A DNA stretch of 7,330 nt from Verrucomicrobiota bacterium (GCA_003219335.1 QHOF01000117.1:1-7330); one strand, 5' to 3'; counted from the first letter of the stretch, positions 1 through 5,985 are shown. Notes: generated by a model from the sequence alone, not told the origin. A program made the numbers and translations.

Positions 1-1
1 A

Positions 2-61
2 CCTCTTACTACGGAAACGACAGAACCAAGTTCCGGGAAAAAAGGCGGTAGCGGCGATTGA
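2..61 (+). CDS. Possible C-terminal tail of an unidentified protein (partial)
   Basis: One plus-strand frame is open from the left edge to a TGA at 59-61 and would encode the tail ...TTEPSSGKKGGSGD. Such Ser/Gly/Lys-rich ends are common at the C-terminus of bacterial proteins, for example membrane-fusion subunits of efflux pumps, but 19 residues cannot identify a family. A second frame also closes nearby, at a TAG at 49-51, so the choice of frame is uncertain. If real, the gene converges on the minus-strand gene at 95-622, and its stop lies at the first of two hairpins that could end both transcripts. Confidence 0.3.
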   Translation, partial: PLTTETTEPSSGKKGGSGD

Positions 62-95
62 CCGCAATCGCCCGGGCGGTTCGGATGAACCGCCC
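53..95. terminator. Two adjacent perfect hairpins, candidate bidirectional terminator or REP-like repeat
   Basis: Bases 53-72 form an 8-bp perfect stem (GGCGATTG / CAATCGCC) with a 4-base loop. One base later, 74-95 form a 9-bp perfect stem (GGGCGGTTC / GAACCGCCC) with loop GGAT. The second stem touches the stop codon of the minus-strand gene (TAG complement at 95-97). Read on the minus strand, a run of six T lies at 43-38, about nine bases after the hairpins, so weak intrinsic termination of that gene is possible. The GC-rich palindrome followed by CTAC/TACC also resembles dispersed palindromic repeats, so a repeat origin is an alternative. Confidence 0.45.
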
Positions 96-622
96 TACCT
101 TCCGATCGCGGCGAGGACGAGAAAGATGCAGCCGACAGCGCCGAAGACTAAACTCACGATCCAGAACGGGCGTCGTCTTGTAAGGGCGGAGATTGCGGCG
201 ATGGCAATCGCGATTTGGAACATGGTCACGCCGCCCGCGAACACTTCGTGCTTGTGGAAGTTTGATTTCGCCGCGGCTTCCTTCTGCTCGGCTTCCGATT
301 TTATCTCTTCCTGCTCCTTCTCGTAGCGATCGCGCTTCGATTGGTCCGATTCGGTCGGTGTGCCGGCGAGCGATATTTTTGCATCAAGCAGTGACGCTTT
401 GATGCTCTTCGCCTGGTAATAACTCCATTGATCTGAAGCTTCGATTTGGTTCATCATCGCCTCGTTCACGTGTCGGCCAGAGAGAAGTCCAGCGATCGCA
501 GCTAGCACGGCTAGGATAGCCGTGCTCAACGCCACCCATGAAATCCACCTTTCACGGCTGTGTTCGGCGCTATGATGGGCCTCCTCATGCAAATGCTCAA
601 GAGGCACTTCCGGTTCTTCCAT
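95..622 (-). CDS. DUF4337-type small membrane protein
   Basis: This encodes a 175-residue protein of unknown function that resembles the DUF4337 family. The N-terminus is His/Glu-rich and cytosolic (MEEPEVPLEHLHEEAHH). It is followed by a membrane helix at about 27-48, a conserved-looking stretch around ASDQWSYYQAKSIK (62-75), a charged coiled-coil-prone segment at about 95-120, and two more helices at about 127-147 and 152-172. The frame stays open upstream to 826, but the extra 68 residues run through non-conserved DNA and into a dispersed repeat, so the ATG at 622 is preferred. There is no clear Shine-Dalgarno site. Family members are small inner-membrane proteins with three predicted helices and no known activity. 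The family call rests on motif memory, not a search. Confidence 0.83.
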   Translation of the reverse strand: MEEPEVPLEHLHEEAHHSAEHSRERWISWVALSTAILAVLAAIAGLLSGRHVNEAMMNQIEASDQWSYYQAKSIKASLLDAKISLAGTPTESDQSKRDRYEKEQEEIKSEAEQKEAAAKSNFHKHEVFAGGVTMFQIAIAIAAISALTRRRPFWIVSLVFGAVGCIFLVLAAIGR

Positions 623-770
623 GCGATAAACTGCGAGGTTCGCGATTCCATTCAAGGCCGAACCATGCGCCGCATACGGAACGCAATGTTTGTCGATTCG
701 CGAAAGCGCGCCTGAGTCAGTTATCAGTTGGTCAGATGCATAGAACGCAGCGCCATATGTATGGTCGCGT

Positions 771-804
771 CTCCTTGCCAAGGACAGGGGAGGGTGAGGA
801 TTTA
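771..804 (-). repeat. Inverted partial copy of the CCTCACC / TTGGCAAGG dispersed repeat
   Basis: Read on the minus strand, this stretch gives TAAATCCTCACC followed by a CCTTGGCAAGG core. That matches the start of the plus-strand repeat at 857-893 (TAAACCCTCACC, 11 of 12 bases, then CTTTGCCAAAGG). The two copies face each other across about 50 bases. It is a partial element in opposite orientation to the two long copies further right. Confidence 0.6.
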
Positions 805-840
805 TTCCCGCAACTGGCGAGTGCACAGCGTATGCGCCGC

Positions 841-1045
841 AGAAGCGGTGCTCGTCTAAACCCTCACCTTAATCCTCTCCCTTTGCCAAAGGCAGAGGCG
901 AACTTCATGCGCATGCTCACCTCGTGAGGAGGACGTCAGGCCCAGATACGGCGCACGCGCGGTTATAGCGAACAAAGAAATAGCGATTCTCAGCACATCT
1001 CTCCCGCCTCGCCCCGCCCTGCGGGGAGAGGATTGAGGTGAGGGG
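841..1045 (+). repeat. Left long copy (A) of a palindromic direct repeat flanking the DUF559 gene
   Basis: Bases 841-903 align without gaps to 1417-1479 (constant offset 576; AGCGGTGCTCGT and CACCTTAATCCTCTCCCTTT are identical). Bases 951-1045 align to 1482-1577. Copy A carries about 47 extra bases (904-950) that are absent from copy B. Within the copy, the ends are inverted relative to each other: CCCTCACCTTAATCCTCTCC at 861-880 and GGAGAGGATTGAGGTGAGGG at 1025-1044 pair at all but one position. A G/C-rich core (CTCCCGCCTCGCCCCGCC) lies just inside the right arm. Open frames across this stretch are repeat artefacts. Confidence 0.8.
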
Positions 1046-1096
1046 TTTGTAATCGTGCTTTTCGAAAATAGCATTGGGAACTAAAAATAATCTTTC

Positions 1097-1448
1097 GTGA
1101 ATCGCGCTCGTTTGTTGCGAAAGAAGGCAACCAATACTGAACGCATTCTTTGGCGGCATTTGAGGAACCTAAATTTTGCAGGTTATAAATTCCGCCGTCA
1201 GCATACATTAGACTGTTACATCCTGGATTTCTATTGTCCGACCGCAAAGCTTGCAATTGAACTAGATGGTGGCGGGCATAACTATCGTCGGACAAGTTCG
1301 CGATCGAGCGTGGTCGGAATTTCTGGCCCGTGATGGGATCCTTGTGCTGCGGTTTTGGAATCATCAGGTGCGCCGAGAACTCGACAGCGTCTTGCAAGCG
1401 ATCTGGTTTGCACTCCAGGAGCGGTGCTCGTCCAATCCCTCACCTTAA
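1097..1448 (+). pseudogene. DUF559 (Vsr-like, PD-(D/E)XK) endonuclease-domain gene, frameshifted
   Basis: The first frame starts at GTG 1097, after an in-frame TAA at 1088. It gives the typical DUF559 opening: RKKATNTERILWRHLRN (residues 8-24), FAGYKFRRQH (27-36), the acidic strand YILDFYC (Asp44) and IELDGGGH (Glu55, Asp57, His61). After about codon 64 this frame fails and stops at 1333. The family continues one base further on (+1 frame), from about 1290: QVRDRAWSEFLARDGILVLRFWNHQV, then a closing helix. Skipping one base near 1286-1292 restores a protein of about 116 residues, the usual length. DUF559 proteins belong to the restriction-endonuclease-like fold, related to the Vsr mismatch endonuclease; their role is unclear. 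The last codons and the TAA at 1446-1448 come from the right-hand repeat copy. It is a broken gene or a sequencing error. Confidence 0.82.
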
Positions 1449-1577
1449 TCCTCTCCCTTTGGCACAGGGAGAGGCGAGCGAGCGCACGCGCGGTTAGGGC
1501 GAGGGCAAAGAAAGAAGAATTCTCGGTGCATTTCTCCCGCCTCGCCCCGCGTGGGGGGAGAGGACTGAGGTGAGGGG
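1417..1577 (+). repeat. Right long copy (B) of the palindromic direct repeat
   Basis: This is the same element as 841-1045, in the same orientation, without the ~47-base insert. Its inverted arms are 1437-1457 (CCCTCACCTTAATCCTCTCC...) and 1556-1576 (...GAGGACTGAGGTGAGGG), matching at 19 of 21 positions when one is complemented. The internal CTCCCGCCTCGCCCCGC core is shared with copy A. It overlaps the 3' end of the DUF559 gene and supplies that gene's stop codon. Confidence 0.8.
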
Positions 1578-1678
1578 TGTGGTTCGCTTTCCTAGACTCT
1601 GGTCCGGACTACAATCGTTGATTCAAGATGGAATCGACAACGCACTCCGAAGCGGTTTAATTCAGCGGCGAAATCCCG

Positions 1679-2557
1679 ATGAGCAAAACCGCAATCGCAC
1701 CACTGATCTGCCAGGTCTGCAAAAAGCCGAAGTCGCCGCACAACGGAATGATCGCGGAACTGATTCGACCGTCGCTTCTCGAGTTCATCAAGAAGAAATT
1801 GCCAGATTTGGACAACAAAGCGTTCATCTGCTTCGATGACTTGGGCGAATTCCGCAAGGATTACATCAAAGAGGTTTTGGAAGACGAGATCGGCGAGCTT
1901 TCCGCGCTCGACCATGAGGTTATCCAAAGTTTGGAGCAGCACGAGATTCTTTCCGCCGACATCAGCAAACAATTCGAAAGGAAACTTACTTTCGGGGAGC
2001 GACTCTCCGATCATATCGCGGAGTTCGGCGGCAGTTGGAGATTTCTCATCAGCTTCGGCGCAGTGCTGCTCATCTGGATTGCCATTAACGGTGTTGTCCT
2101 CGCGACGCGCGCATTCGATCCCTATCCGTTCATTCTGCTCAACCTGATTCTCTCCTGTCTGGCCGCGGTGCAGGCGCCGATCATCATGATGAGTCAAAAT
2201 CGCGCGGAGGCCCGTGACCGTTTGCGCGCGGAAAACGATTACAAGGTCAATTTAAAAGCTGAGCTGGAGATTCGGCATTTGCACGAGAAAACCGATCATC
2301 TGTTGCGCCGGCAATACAATCGGCTATTCAGATCCAGATCGAGTTACTGCAAGAAATCAGCCGCCACAAACCCTAGCCGCTCTGTTTCGGTCATCGGATT
2401 TTTATTACTTCTTCGCGTCTGTTCGCGCGGCGGGAGGTTGCCGGTTCAAAGGCGCGGAAGCCGTCGGCATACCGGTGTGGTAACAATTACGTTACCTTTT
2501 CGCAGGAAGATTCCGCTTGCCTTTCTTCGAAGCTCCTGCGCAATATCCGGGCGCTGA
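1679..2557 (+). CDS. DUF1003 membrane protein (3' end out of frame)
   Basis: The protein matches the DUF1003 family, small membrane proteins of unknown function. It opens with a CxxC pair (Cys11, Cys14) typical of the N-terminal metal-binding-like segment. A helical region with LRPSL-like and EIGELSALDHEVIQSL motifs (residues 29-86) and KLTFGERLSDHIAEFGGSW (102-120) follow. There are two membrane helices at about 120-141 and 149-171, the family hallmark DPYPFILLN...QAPIIMMSQNR (147-175), and a charged helical tail (NRAEARDRLRAENDYKVNLKAE). An in-frame TAA at 1658 leaves ATG 1679 as the start; no strong Shine-Dalgarno site is seen. As read, the frame gives 292 residues, but homology ends near residue 216 (base 2326). 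The expected family ending continues in another frame to a TAG at 2374-2376, giving about 232 residues. The last ~76 residues as read are probably not native. Confidence 0.86.
   Translation: MSKTAIAPLICQVCKKPKSPHNGMIAELIRPSLLEFIKKKLPDLDNKAFICFDDLGEFRKDYIKEVLEDEIGELSALDHEVIQSLEQHEILSADISKQFERKLTFGERLSDHIAEFGGSWRFLISFGAVLLIWIAINGVVLATRAFDPYPFILLNLILSCLAAVQAPIIMMSQNRAEARDRLRAENDYKVNLKAELEIRHLHEKTDHLLRRQYNRLFRSRSSYCKKSAATNPSRSVSVIGFLLLLRVCSRGGRLPVQRRGSRRHTGVVTITLPFRRKIPLAFLRSSCAISGR
2324..2376 (+). other. Probable frameshift at the 3' end of the DUF1003 gene
   Basis: In the main frame the sequence after QYNRL becomes FRSRSSYCKKSAA, unlike the family. Starting one base back, from 2326, the DNA reads IQIQIELLQEISRHKP and stops at TAG 2374-2376. 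This is the amphipathic Gln/Leu/Glu-rich helix with which DUF1003 proteins usually end. One missing base near 2324-2330 explains it. No slippery heptamer is visible, so programmed frameshifting is unlikely; a mutation or a sequencing/assembly error is more plausible. Confidence 0.7.
2479..2496. promoter_or_regulatory. Palindrome GGTAAC-N6-GTTACC, candidate operator
   Basis: A perfect inverted repeat (GGTAAC / GTTACC with a 6-base spacer AATTAC) lies 138 bases before the cupredoxin start. The same GTAAC-N6-GTTAC arrangement occurs 160 bases before the Asp-box protein gene. Arm size, spacing and placement fit a site for a dimeric regulator, but no regulator gene is in the window and chance is not excluded. 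Confidence 0.35.
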
Positions 2558-2634
2558 ATGGCACAGCGTCAGCTGCGTTTCGGTTTCAGGTAGAGAAATC
2601 GGGACGCGTTGGCGCGCAGAACAAGATCAGGAGC

Positions 2635-3351
2635 ATGAAAATATCAAATGCAGCAAGATTAATTTTTTGGGTCGCAGTTTTCGTTGCGACAGGATTTTTG
2701 GCGCAGGCTGAATCTGGCGACAGACGCGCGAGCATGTCGCTACAGAAACAGCATGTCGGGGCGCCCATGCGCATTCTCGATCAAAATGGTCAGCCAGCGG
2801 TGAACGGCGTCCGATCGGCAAGTGGCACGATTGTCGATGTAACGGTGGCGCCGGGTGGGACGTTTACATTCAGCCCGAGCACAGTCAACATTTCAGTGGG
2901 CGATACAGTGCGATGGACATGGGCCGCCAGCGGCCACAGTGTCACCAGTGGCGATTCCACGTCCTGCACAGCCGATGGGCAGTTCTGTTCTCCAAATAAC
3001 ACGAACTGCTCCCAGTGCGTGCTTTCCAACCAAGACTTTGTTTACGAATTCACTTTTACACAGGCTGGCAATTTTTCTTATTTCTGCTGTGCCCATTGCG
3101 TCATCGGTATGATTGGTGCCGTCAACGTTTCAGCCGCTTCGCCGACGCCAACACCAACGGCAACCGCGACAGCAACCGCAACGCCAACTGCTACGGCGAC
3201 GGCAGCAGCAACCGCAACGCCTACTGCGACACCGACAGCAACGCCTACTGCCACAGCAACACCAACGCCTACACCAACGGGAACGCCGAGCACTACACCG
3301 AGGCCTATTCCAACACCGCGGGCTCGCCCGACGCCACCGCCTCGCCCGTAG
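2635..3351 (+). CDS. Secreted cupredoxin (plastocyanin/azurin-like) with Pro/Thr/Ala-rich tail
   Basis: This is a 238-residue exported blue-copper-type protein, probably an electron carrier or copper-binding protein outside the inner membrane. A Sec signal peptide spans about 1-26 (hydrophobic FWVAVFVATGFLAQA, cleavage after AQA). The cupredoxin domain spans about 65-167: TFTFSPSTVNISVGDTVRW is the usual first half, HSVTSG carries copper ligand His101, and YFCCAHCVIGM carries Cys151, His154 and Met159 in the canonical C-x2-H-x4-M spacing. So all four type 1 ligands are present. Between them lies a Cys-rich insert (Cys111, 118, 125, 128), which may form disulfides. Residues 169-238 are a low-complexity PT/AT tail ending TPRARPTPPPRP, likely a cell-wall-spanning or surface linker. 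AGGAG lies only one base from the ATG, closer than ideal, but later ATGs would lose the signal peptide. It is probably monocistronic. Confidence 0.9.
   Translation: MKISNAARLIFWVAVFVATGFLAQAESGDRRASMSLQKQHVGAPMRILDQNGQPAVNGVRSASGTIVDVTVAPGGTFTFSPSTVNISVGDTVRWTWAASGHSVTSGDSTSCTADGQFCSPNNTNCSQCVLSNQDFVYEFTFTQAGNFSYFCCAHCVIGMIGAVNVSAASPTPTPTATATATATPTATATAAATATPTATPTATPTATATPTPTPTGTPSTTPRPIPTPRARPTPPPRP
3142..3348 (+). repeat. Degenerate low-complexity tandem repeat coding for the PT/AT tail
   Basis: The region is built from ACN and GCN codons with interspersed CCN, giving A/C-rich DNA with irregular 6-, 12- and 24-base periodicity. For example, GCAACGCCTACTGC occurs at 3214 and again at 3238. 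It encodes residues 170-238 of the cupredoxin. Such tracts change length by slippage, so the tail length probably varies between strains. The long open frames seen on the other strand here are by-products of the composition. Confidence 0.75.
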
Positions 3352-3392
3352 GCCGCTGCGTTGTGAGTGACAGGTGCTTTGCGGATGGGATA

Positions 3393-3458
3393 GCCGGCAT
3401 CGTCGATGCAGGCCTCTGAAACCGTGCACATAGCGGGGCCGGGATCAGCGATCCCGGC
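3393..3458. repeat. Pair of REP-like palindromes
   Basis: Two 21-base hairpins sit 24 bases apart in the same orientation: 3393-3413 (GCCGGCATC-GTC-GATGCAGGC) and 3438-3458 (GCCGGGATC-AGC-GATCCCGGC). Each has a 9-bp stem and a 3-base loop; the first has one mismatch and the second is perfect. They share 16 of 21 bases, and at stem position 6 the pair changes from C:G to G:C, so pairing is kept. Lying 42 bases after the cupredoxin stop, they may stabilise or end that transcript, but there is no T-run. Confidence 0.6.
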
Positions 3459-3757
3459 TACAGATCAGCAACCGCGTCGGCTGAAACGAAGCGACTGCTA
3501 GTACGTGATTTCTTTCTGTCGCGCATCGCTTCGAATGCTTTCGCGAGAAGACGAAGACGCGTTCGTTCCGCAAAAAGCGGACGAATGCGACACGTTTTCG
3601 CTCGCCAGTGTTGGCAGGCCGAATGTCGAAATCTTAATAATGAAAGACCAGGGTAGGCCCCCAAAAAATCTTAGGCGCGTTCACGTTCGTGCCGTCGCAC
3701 GACTGGGCACGCAGCGAAAATGGGAACCGACCGCTGTCGTGGGGTTGATGACCAAAA
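3459..3757. other. Gene-free stretch, nothing recognised
   Basis: Short open frames exist on both strands (about 92 codons forward, 68 reverse), but they have no start context, no recognisable motif and overlap one another, so none is called. One imperfect hairpin is visible at about 3558-3588 (GTTCGTTCCGC, loop AAAAA, GCGGACGAATGC, with one bulge), with no T-run after it. No tRNA or known RNA is seen. Confidence 0.5.
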
Positions 3758-3773
3758 GTAACGAAACTGTTAC
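3758..3773. promoter_or_regulatory. Palindrome GTAAC-N6-GTTAC, candidate operator
   Basis: A perfect inverted repeat (spacer GAAACT) lies 160 bases before the Asp-box protein gene and has the same arms and spacing as the site at 2479-2496. A second, overlapping pair, TAACGA (3759-3764) with TCGTTA (3777-3782), gives a nested palindrome. It lies about 40 bases upstream of the best promoter-like sequence, a position suited to an activator or repressor. Confidence 0.35.
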
Positions 3774-3814
3774 CAATCGTTAGGTGCCATTCCGCAAGAA
3801 AATCCAAAAAAGCG

Positions 3815-3844
3815 TTTGACTATTTCGACTTCGACATTTGTTTG
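3815..3844 (+). promoter_or_regulatory. Weak promoter-like sequence for the Asp-box protein gene
   Basis: TTGACT at 3816-3821 is a good -35-like hexamer, but no convincing TATAAT-like box lies 16-18 bases on. Alternatively TTTG at 3815 and TTTGTTTG at 3837-3844 loosely resemble the Bacteroidota-type TTTG / TAnnTTTG promoter. Either choice would give a 5' leader of roughly 80-90 bases. Confidence 0.2.
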
Positions 3845-3850
3845 AACGGA

Positions 3851-3922
3851 GAGAAACAACCAAAACCTCAGCTTAATCGATATCGTTTAAACCGAGAAAC
3901 AAACAACCAAAAAACTCAGCTC
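3851..3922 (+). repeat. Duplicated A-rich, unstructured leader element
   Basis: GAGAAACAACCAAAACCTCAGCT (3851-3873) recurs as a longer form at 3894-3921, GAGAAAC + AAAC + AACCAAAAAACTCAGCT, ending 12 bases before the ATG. The leader is rich in A and C, poor in G, and lacks a Shine-Dalgarno site. Such leaders suit initiation driven by ribosomal protein S1 and low structure. The duplication may raise translation or simply be a slippage product. Confidence 0.5.
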
Positions 3923-3933
3923 AAACTCCATCC

Positions 3934-5877
3934 ATGAAAAAGAAATCCACTTCACAATCCGCCTTCTTTAATCTGCGCGTCTTAATCGGACTGTTTATCG
4001 TCCTGGCCGGCGTCTTTCTGGCGCTGATAGGTTTTGGGACGTTCTCAGGGCTTACTGCCAGCTCCGCACAAGCGCAGCAAACGCCAAAAATTATCGACAT
4101 CCCAGGCCTTCCTCCGGGATTCGACTGCGCCACGATACATGACTTGGGCATCGACAAGCAAGAGAGCCTGCGGGCTGGATTAATCATGATCGCCTGTGGC
4201 GAGGCAGAAGGAGGTTCAGCTTCAGCTTCACCTTATCGGGCCTTCTCTCAGCTTGTCCAGAAACTCGTCGCCCCCCTTGCGTACGGCGCGGCGGATGTTG
4301 ACTTGATCACTGGCACTGAGACGCCCCCACACATTATTCAGTCGGAGACATACTCTACGGCCAACCCAGATAACCCCAATCAGATCGTCGTCGCTTACAA
4401 TGACTCGCGAGGCGCTGCCGTTAACAACTTCTCCGGCGCATCGGTTTCCACCGACGGTGGCACCACCTTCACCCGTCTCACGAGGACTACCGGTCAAAGT
4501 CCTTTCACCAATACATTTGGCGACCCCGTTATTCTGTACAACAAAACAACTGCCACTTGGTTAACCGTCTGGATCGACGGCAATGGCGGCTGTACTCTTG
4601 GCGGTTTCAAGTCCACCACTCCTTGGGACCCGAATAGCTGGACCCATTTCTGCGTTCACTCCGGCACTAGTGACGACCGGGAGTCTGGCTATGCTGACAA
4701 CAACCCATCCTCTCCGTTCTTTGGCCGAATGTACGTATCTTGGAACGACTTTGGTCAGAGCGAGCAGATTCGCGTCACCCACTCCACCGATGGCGGTGTG
4801 ACTTGGTCCGCCCCTGTCAACGTCACCAATACCTTCATCCGTAACGTCCAGATCACCGCCGACAAAGTTACCGGCGATGTGTACATCGCAGGCATGGACG
4901 AAAACGGCGGCAATGGCTGCACTTCCGGCTGCGGGACCAGCCGAAACAACAAGATCTATCGCTCTACTGACGGCGGCAATACCTGGACCAACACCTACAC
5001 CAGCCCCGCCTTCGTAGGCCCTTGCCGTTCAGTTTCGGGTTACTTTTGCACGATGTACGCCAACCCTGCTTACTGGCGGCACATGGGCTGGGGTCAGGTT
5101 GCTGCTTACAACCACGTCGTTCACTACGACTATGCCGCTAAAGTCGGCAGTGACCCCGGCAACGTCTTCTACATTCGTTCCACCGACAGCGGCGTGACCT
5201 TCAGCGCGCCATTCCAGTTGAACGCCAACGCCGACTCCACCAAGGCGCAGTGGGAGCCCAACCTCTCGGTCAGTGACGCAGGCACGCTCTTCGCCGTCTG
5301 GTACGACGAGACGCCGCGGACGTCTTCGAGTTGCCAGCCGTCCAGTCCCACCAACCTTTGCTACCAAATGCATTCGCGTAAGTCCAACGATAATGGTTTG
5401 ACTTGGTTGTCTGACGATACGCTCTCGGACGTAGCCAGTCCCCTGCCGCTGCAAAATGACCCGTTCATTGTAACGACCTACGTGGGCGACTACGACTACG
5501 GCTCGGCGATACCCACCGAGCATGTGACTTCATGGGTGGACGGGCGCGTTATCATCAGCGGCCAATCGCAGCAGGATGCCTTCACCGATAAGGAGCCAGC
5601 CGGAGCCGCTGGCATCCCATGCGGAGACTTGGTTTCTTTCCGGGTGCGCTGCATTGCTGGTGCCCGCGGCGACAAATTGCAGGCCAAGCTTACCCTCACC
5701 GATACGAGCCACTCGGGCGAGCAAGTCACCATCACGGTCGATGGCACTCCCAATTCCGTGACAATCAATGGCAACAAAGCCACACTTCAGATTCTCAACC
5801 CGGGGGTCGGGCCACACACGGTTGAACTTACTAATCCAGCTGGTTGTTTCCCGCCGTCTACGCCGAATTGTCCCTAA
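3934..5877 (+). CDS. Secreted Asp-box (BNR/sialidase-fold) beta-propeller protein
   Basis: This 647-residue protein is exported. After the basic MKKKSTSQ start there is a hydrophobic segment at about 16-40 and an AQAQ cleavage-like site near 45-48. Five Asp-box motifs (S-x-D-x-G-x-T-W/F) mark propeller blades: 172-179 STDGGTTF, 284-291 STDGGVTW, 344-351 STDGGNTW, 416-423 STDSGVTF and 484-491 SNDNGLTW. Asp boxes define the fold, not the reaction: the sialidase Arg triad and Tyr/Glu pair cannot be verified, so enzyme activity is unproven. A small beta domain follows at about 563-647 (KLTLTDTSHSGEQVTITVDGT, then GPHTVELTNPAGC) with paired cysteines 563/573 and 638/646. The start is set by the signal peptide; the leader is A-rich. 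The next gene downstream encodes a secreted protease, 163 bases away. Confidence 0.87.
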   Translation: MKKKSTSQSAFFNLRVLIGLFIVLAGVFLALIGFGTFSGLTASSAQAQQTPKIIDIPGLPPGFDCATIHDLGIDKQESLRAGLIMIACGEAEGGSASASPYRAFSQLVQKLVAPLAYGAADVDLITGTETPPHIIQSETYSTANPDNPNQIVVAYNDSRGAAVNNFSGASVSTDGGTTFTRLTRTTGQSPFTNTFGDPVILYNKTTATWLTVWIDGNGGCTLGGFKSTTPWDPNSWTHFCVHSGTSDDRESGYADNNPSSPFFGRMYVSWNDFGQSEQIRVTHSTDGGVTWSAPVNVTNTFIRNVQITADKVTGDVYIAGMDENGGNGCTSGCGTSRNNKIYRSTDGGNTWTNTYTSPAFVGPCRSVSGYFCTMYANPAYWRHMGWGQVAAYNHVVHYDYAAKVGSDPGNVFYIRSTDSGVTFSAPFQLNANADSTKAQWEPNLSVSDAGTLFAVWYDETPRTSSSCQPSSPTNLCYQMHSRKSNDNGLTWLSDDTLSDVASPLPLQNDPFIVTTYVGDYDYGSAIPTEHVTSWVDGRVIISGQSQQDAFTDKEPAGAAGIPCGDLVSFRVRCIAGARGDKLQAKLTLTDTSHSGEQVTITVDGTPNSVTINGNKATLQILNPGVGPHTVELTNPAGCFPPSTPNCP

Positions 5878-5985
5878 TGCAGACTGTTAGTGCAATGGAT
5901 TCATCATCTTCATGCTCGAAACTCACATTGCAGGATCGAGTTAGGTTCCGGCAGTAGGGGACAAACGGGCCACTTCTCTATCAAC

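Noticed and set aside
856..1159. Overlapping minus-strand open frames (72-80 codons) with motifs such as LTSILSPQGG and NPSPQSSPRRAGRGG
   Set aside because: They are translations of the palindromic repeat, a well-known source of false small proteins.
990..1397. Minus-strand 135-codon open frame
   Set aside because: It lies opposite the DUF559 gene and the repeat; the plus strand carries recognisable family motifs and this one does not.
1614..1644. Small inverted repeat GATTC-N6-GAATC before the DUF1003 gene
   Set aside because: Arms of five bases, not found elsewhere in the window; within chance expectation.
1592..2197. Minus-strand 201-codon open frame
   Set aside because: It is the antisense shadow of the DUF1003 gene, which has clear family motifs on the plus strand.
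3078..3431. Minus-strand frames with Gly/Val/Ala- or Arg/Cys-rich repeats
   Set aside because: They are by-products of the low-complexity Pro/Thr tail coding sequence.
3393..3458. CRISPR-like array from the two similar palindromes
   Set aside because: Only two copies with a 24-base spacer, short 21-base units and no cas genes; REP-like repeats fit better.
3505..3783. Plus-strand 92-codon open frame in the large intergenic stretch
   Set aside because: No recognisable motif, no ribosome site, and it runs across the GTAAC palindrome; probably chance.
5029..5523. Minus-strand 164-codon open frame
   Set aside because: It lies opposite the Asp-box protein, whose plus-strand reading is continuous and well supported.
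5891..5932. Inverted repeat TGCAATG ... CATTGCA after the Asp-box gene
   Set aside because: Seven-base arms with a 28-base spacer and no supporting context; does not fold like a tRNA or terminator.
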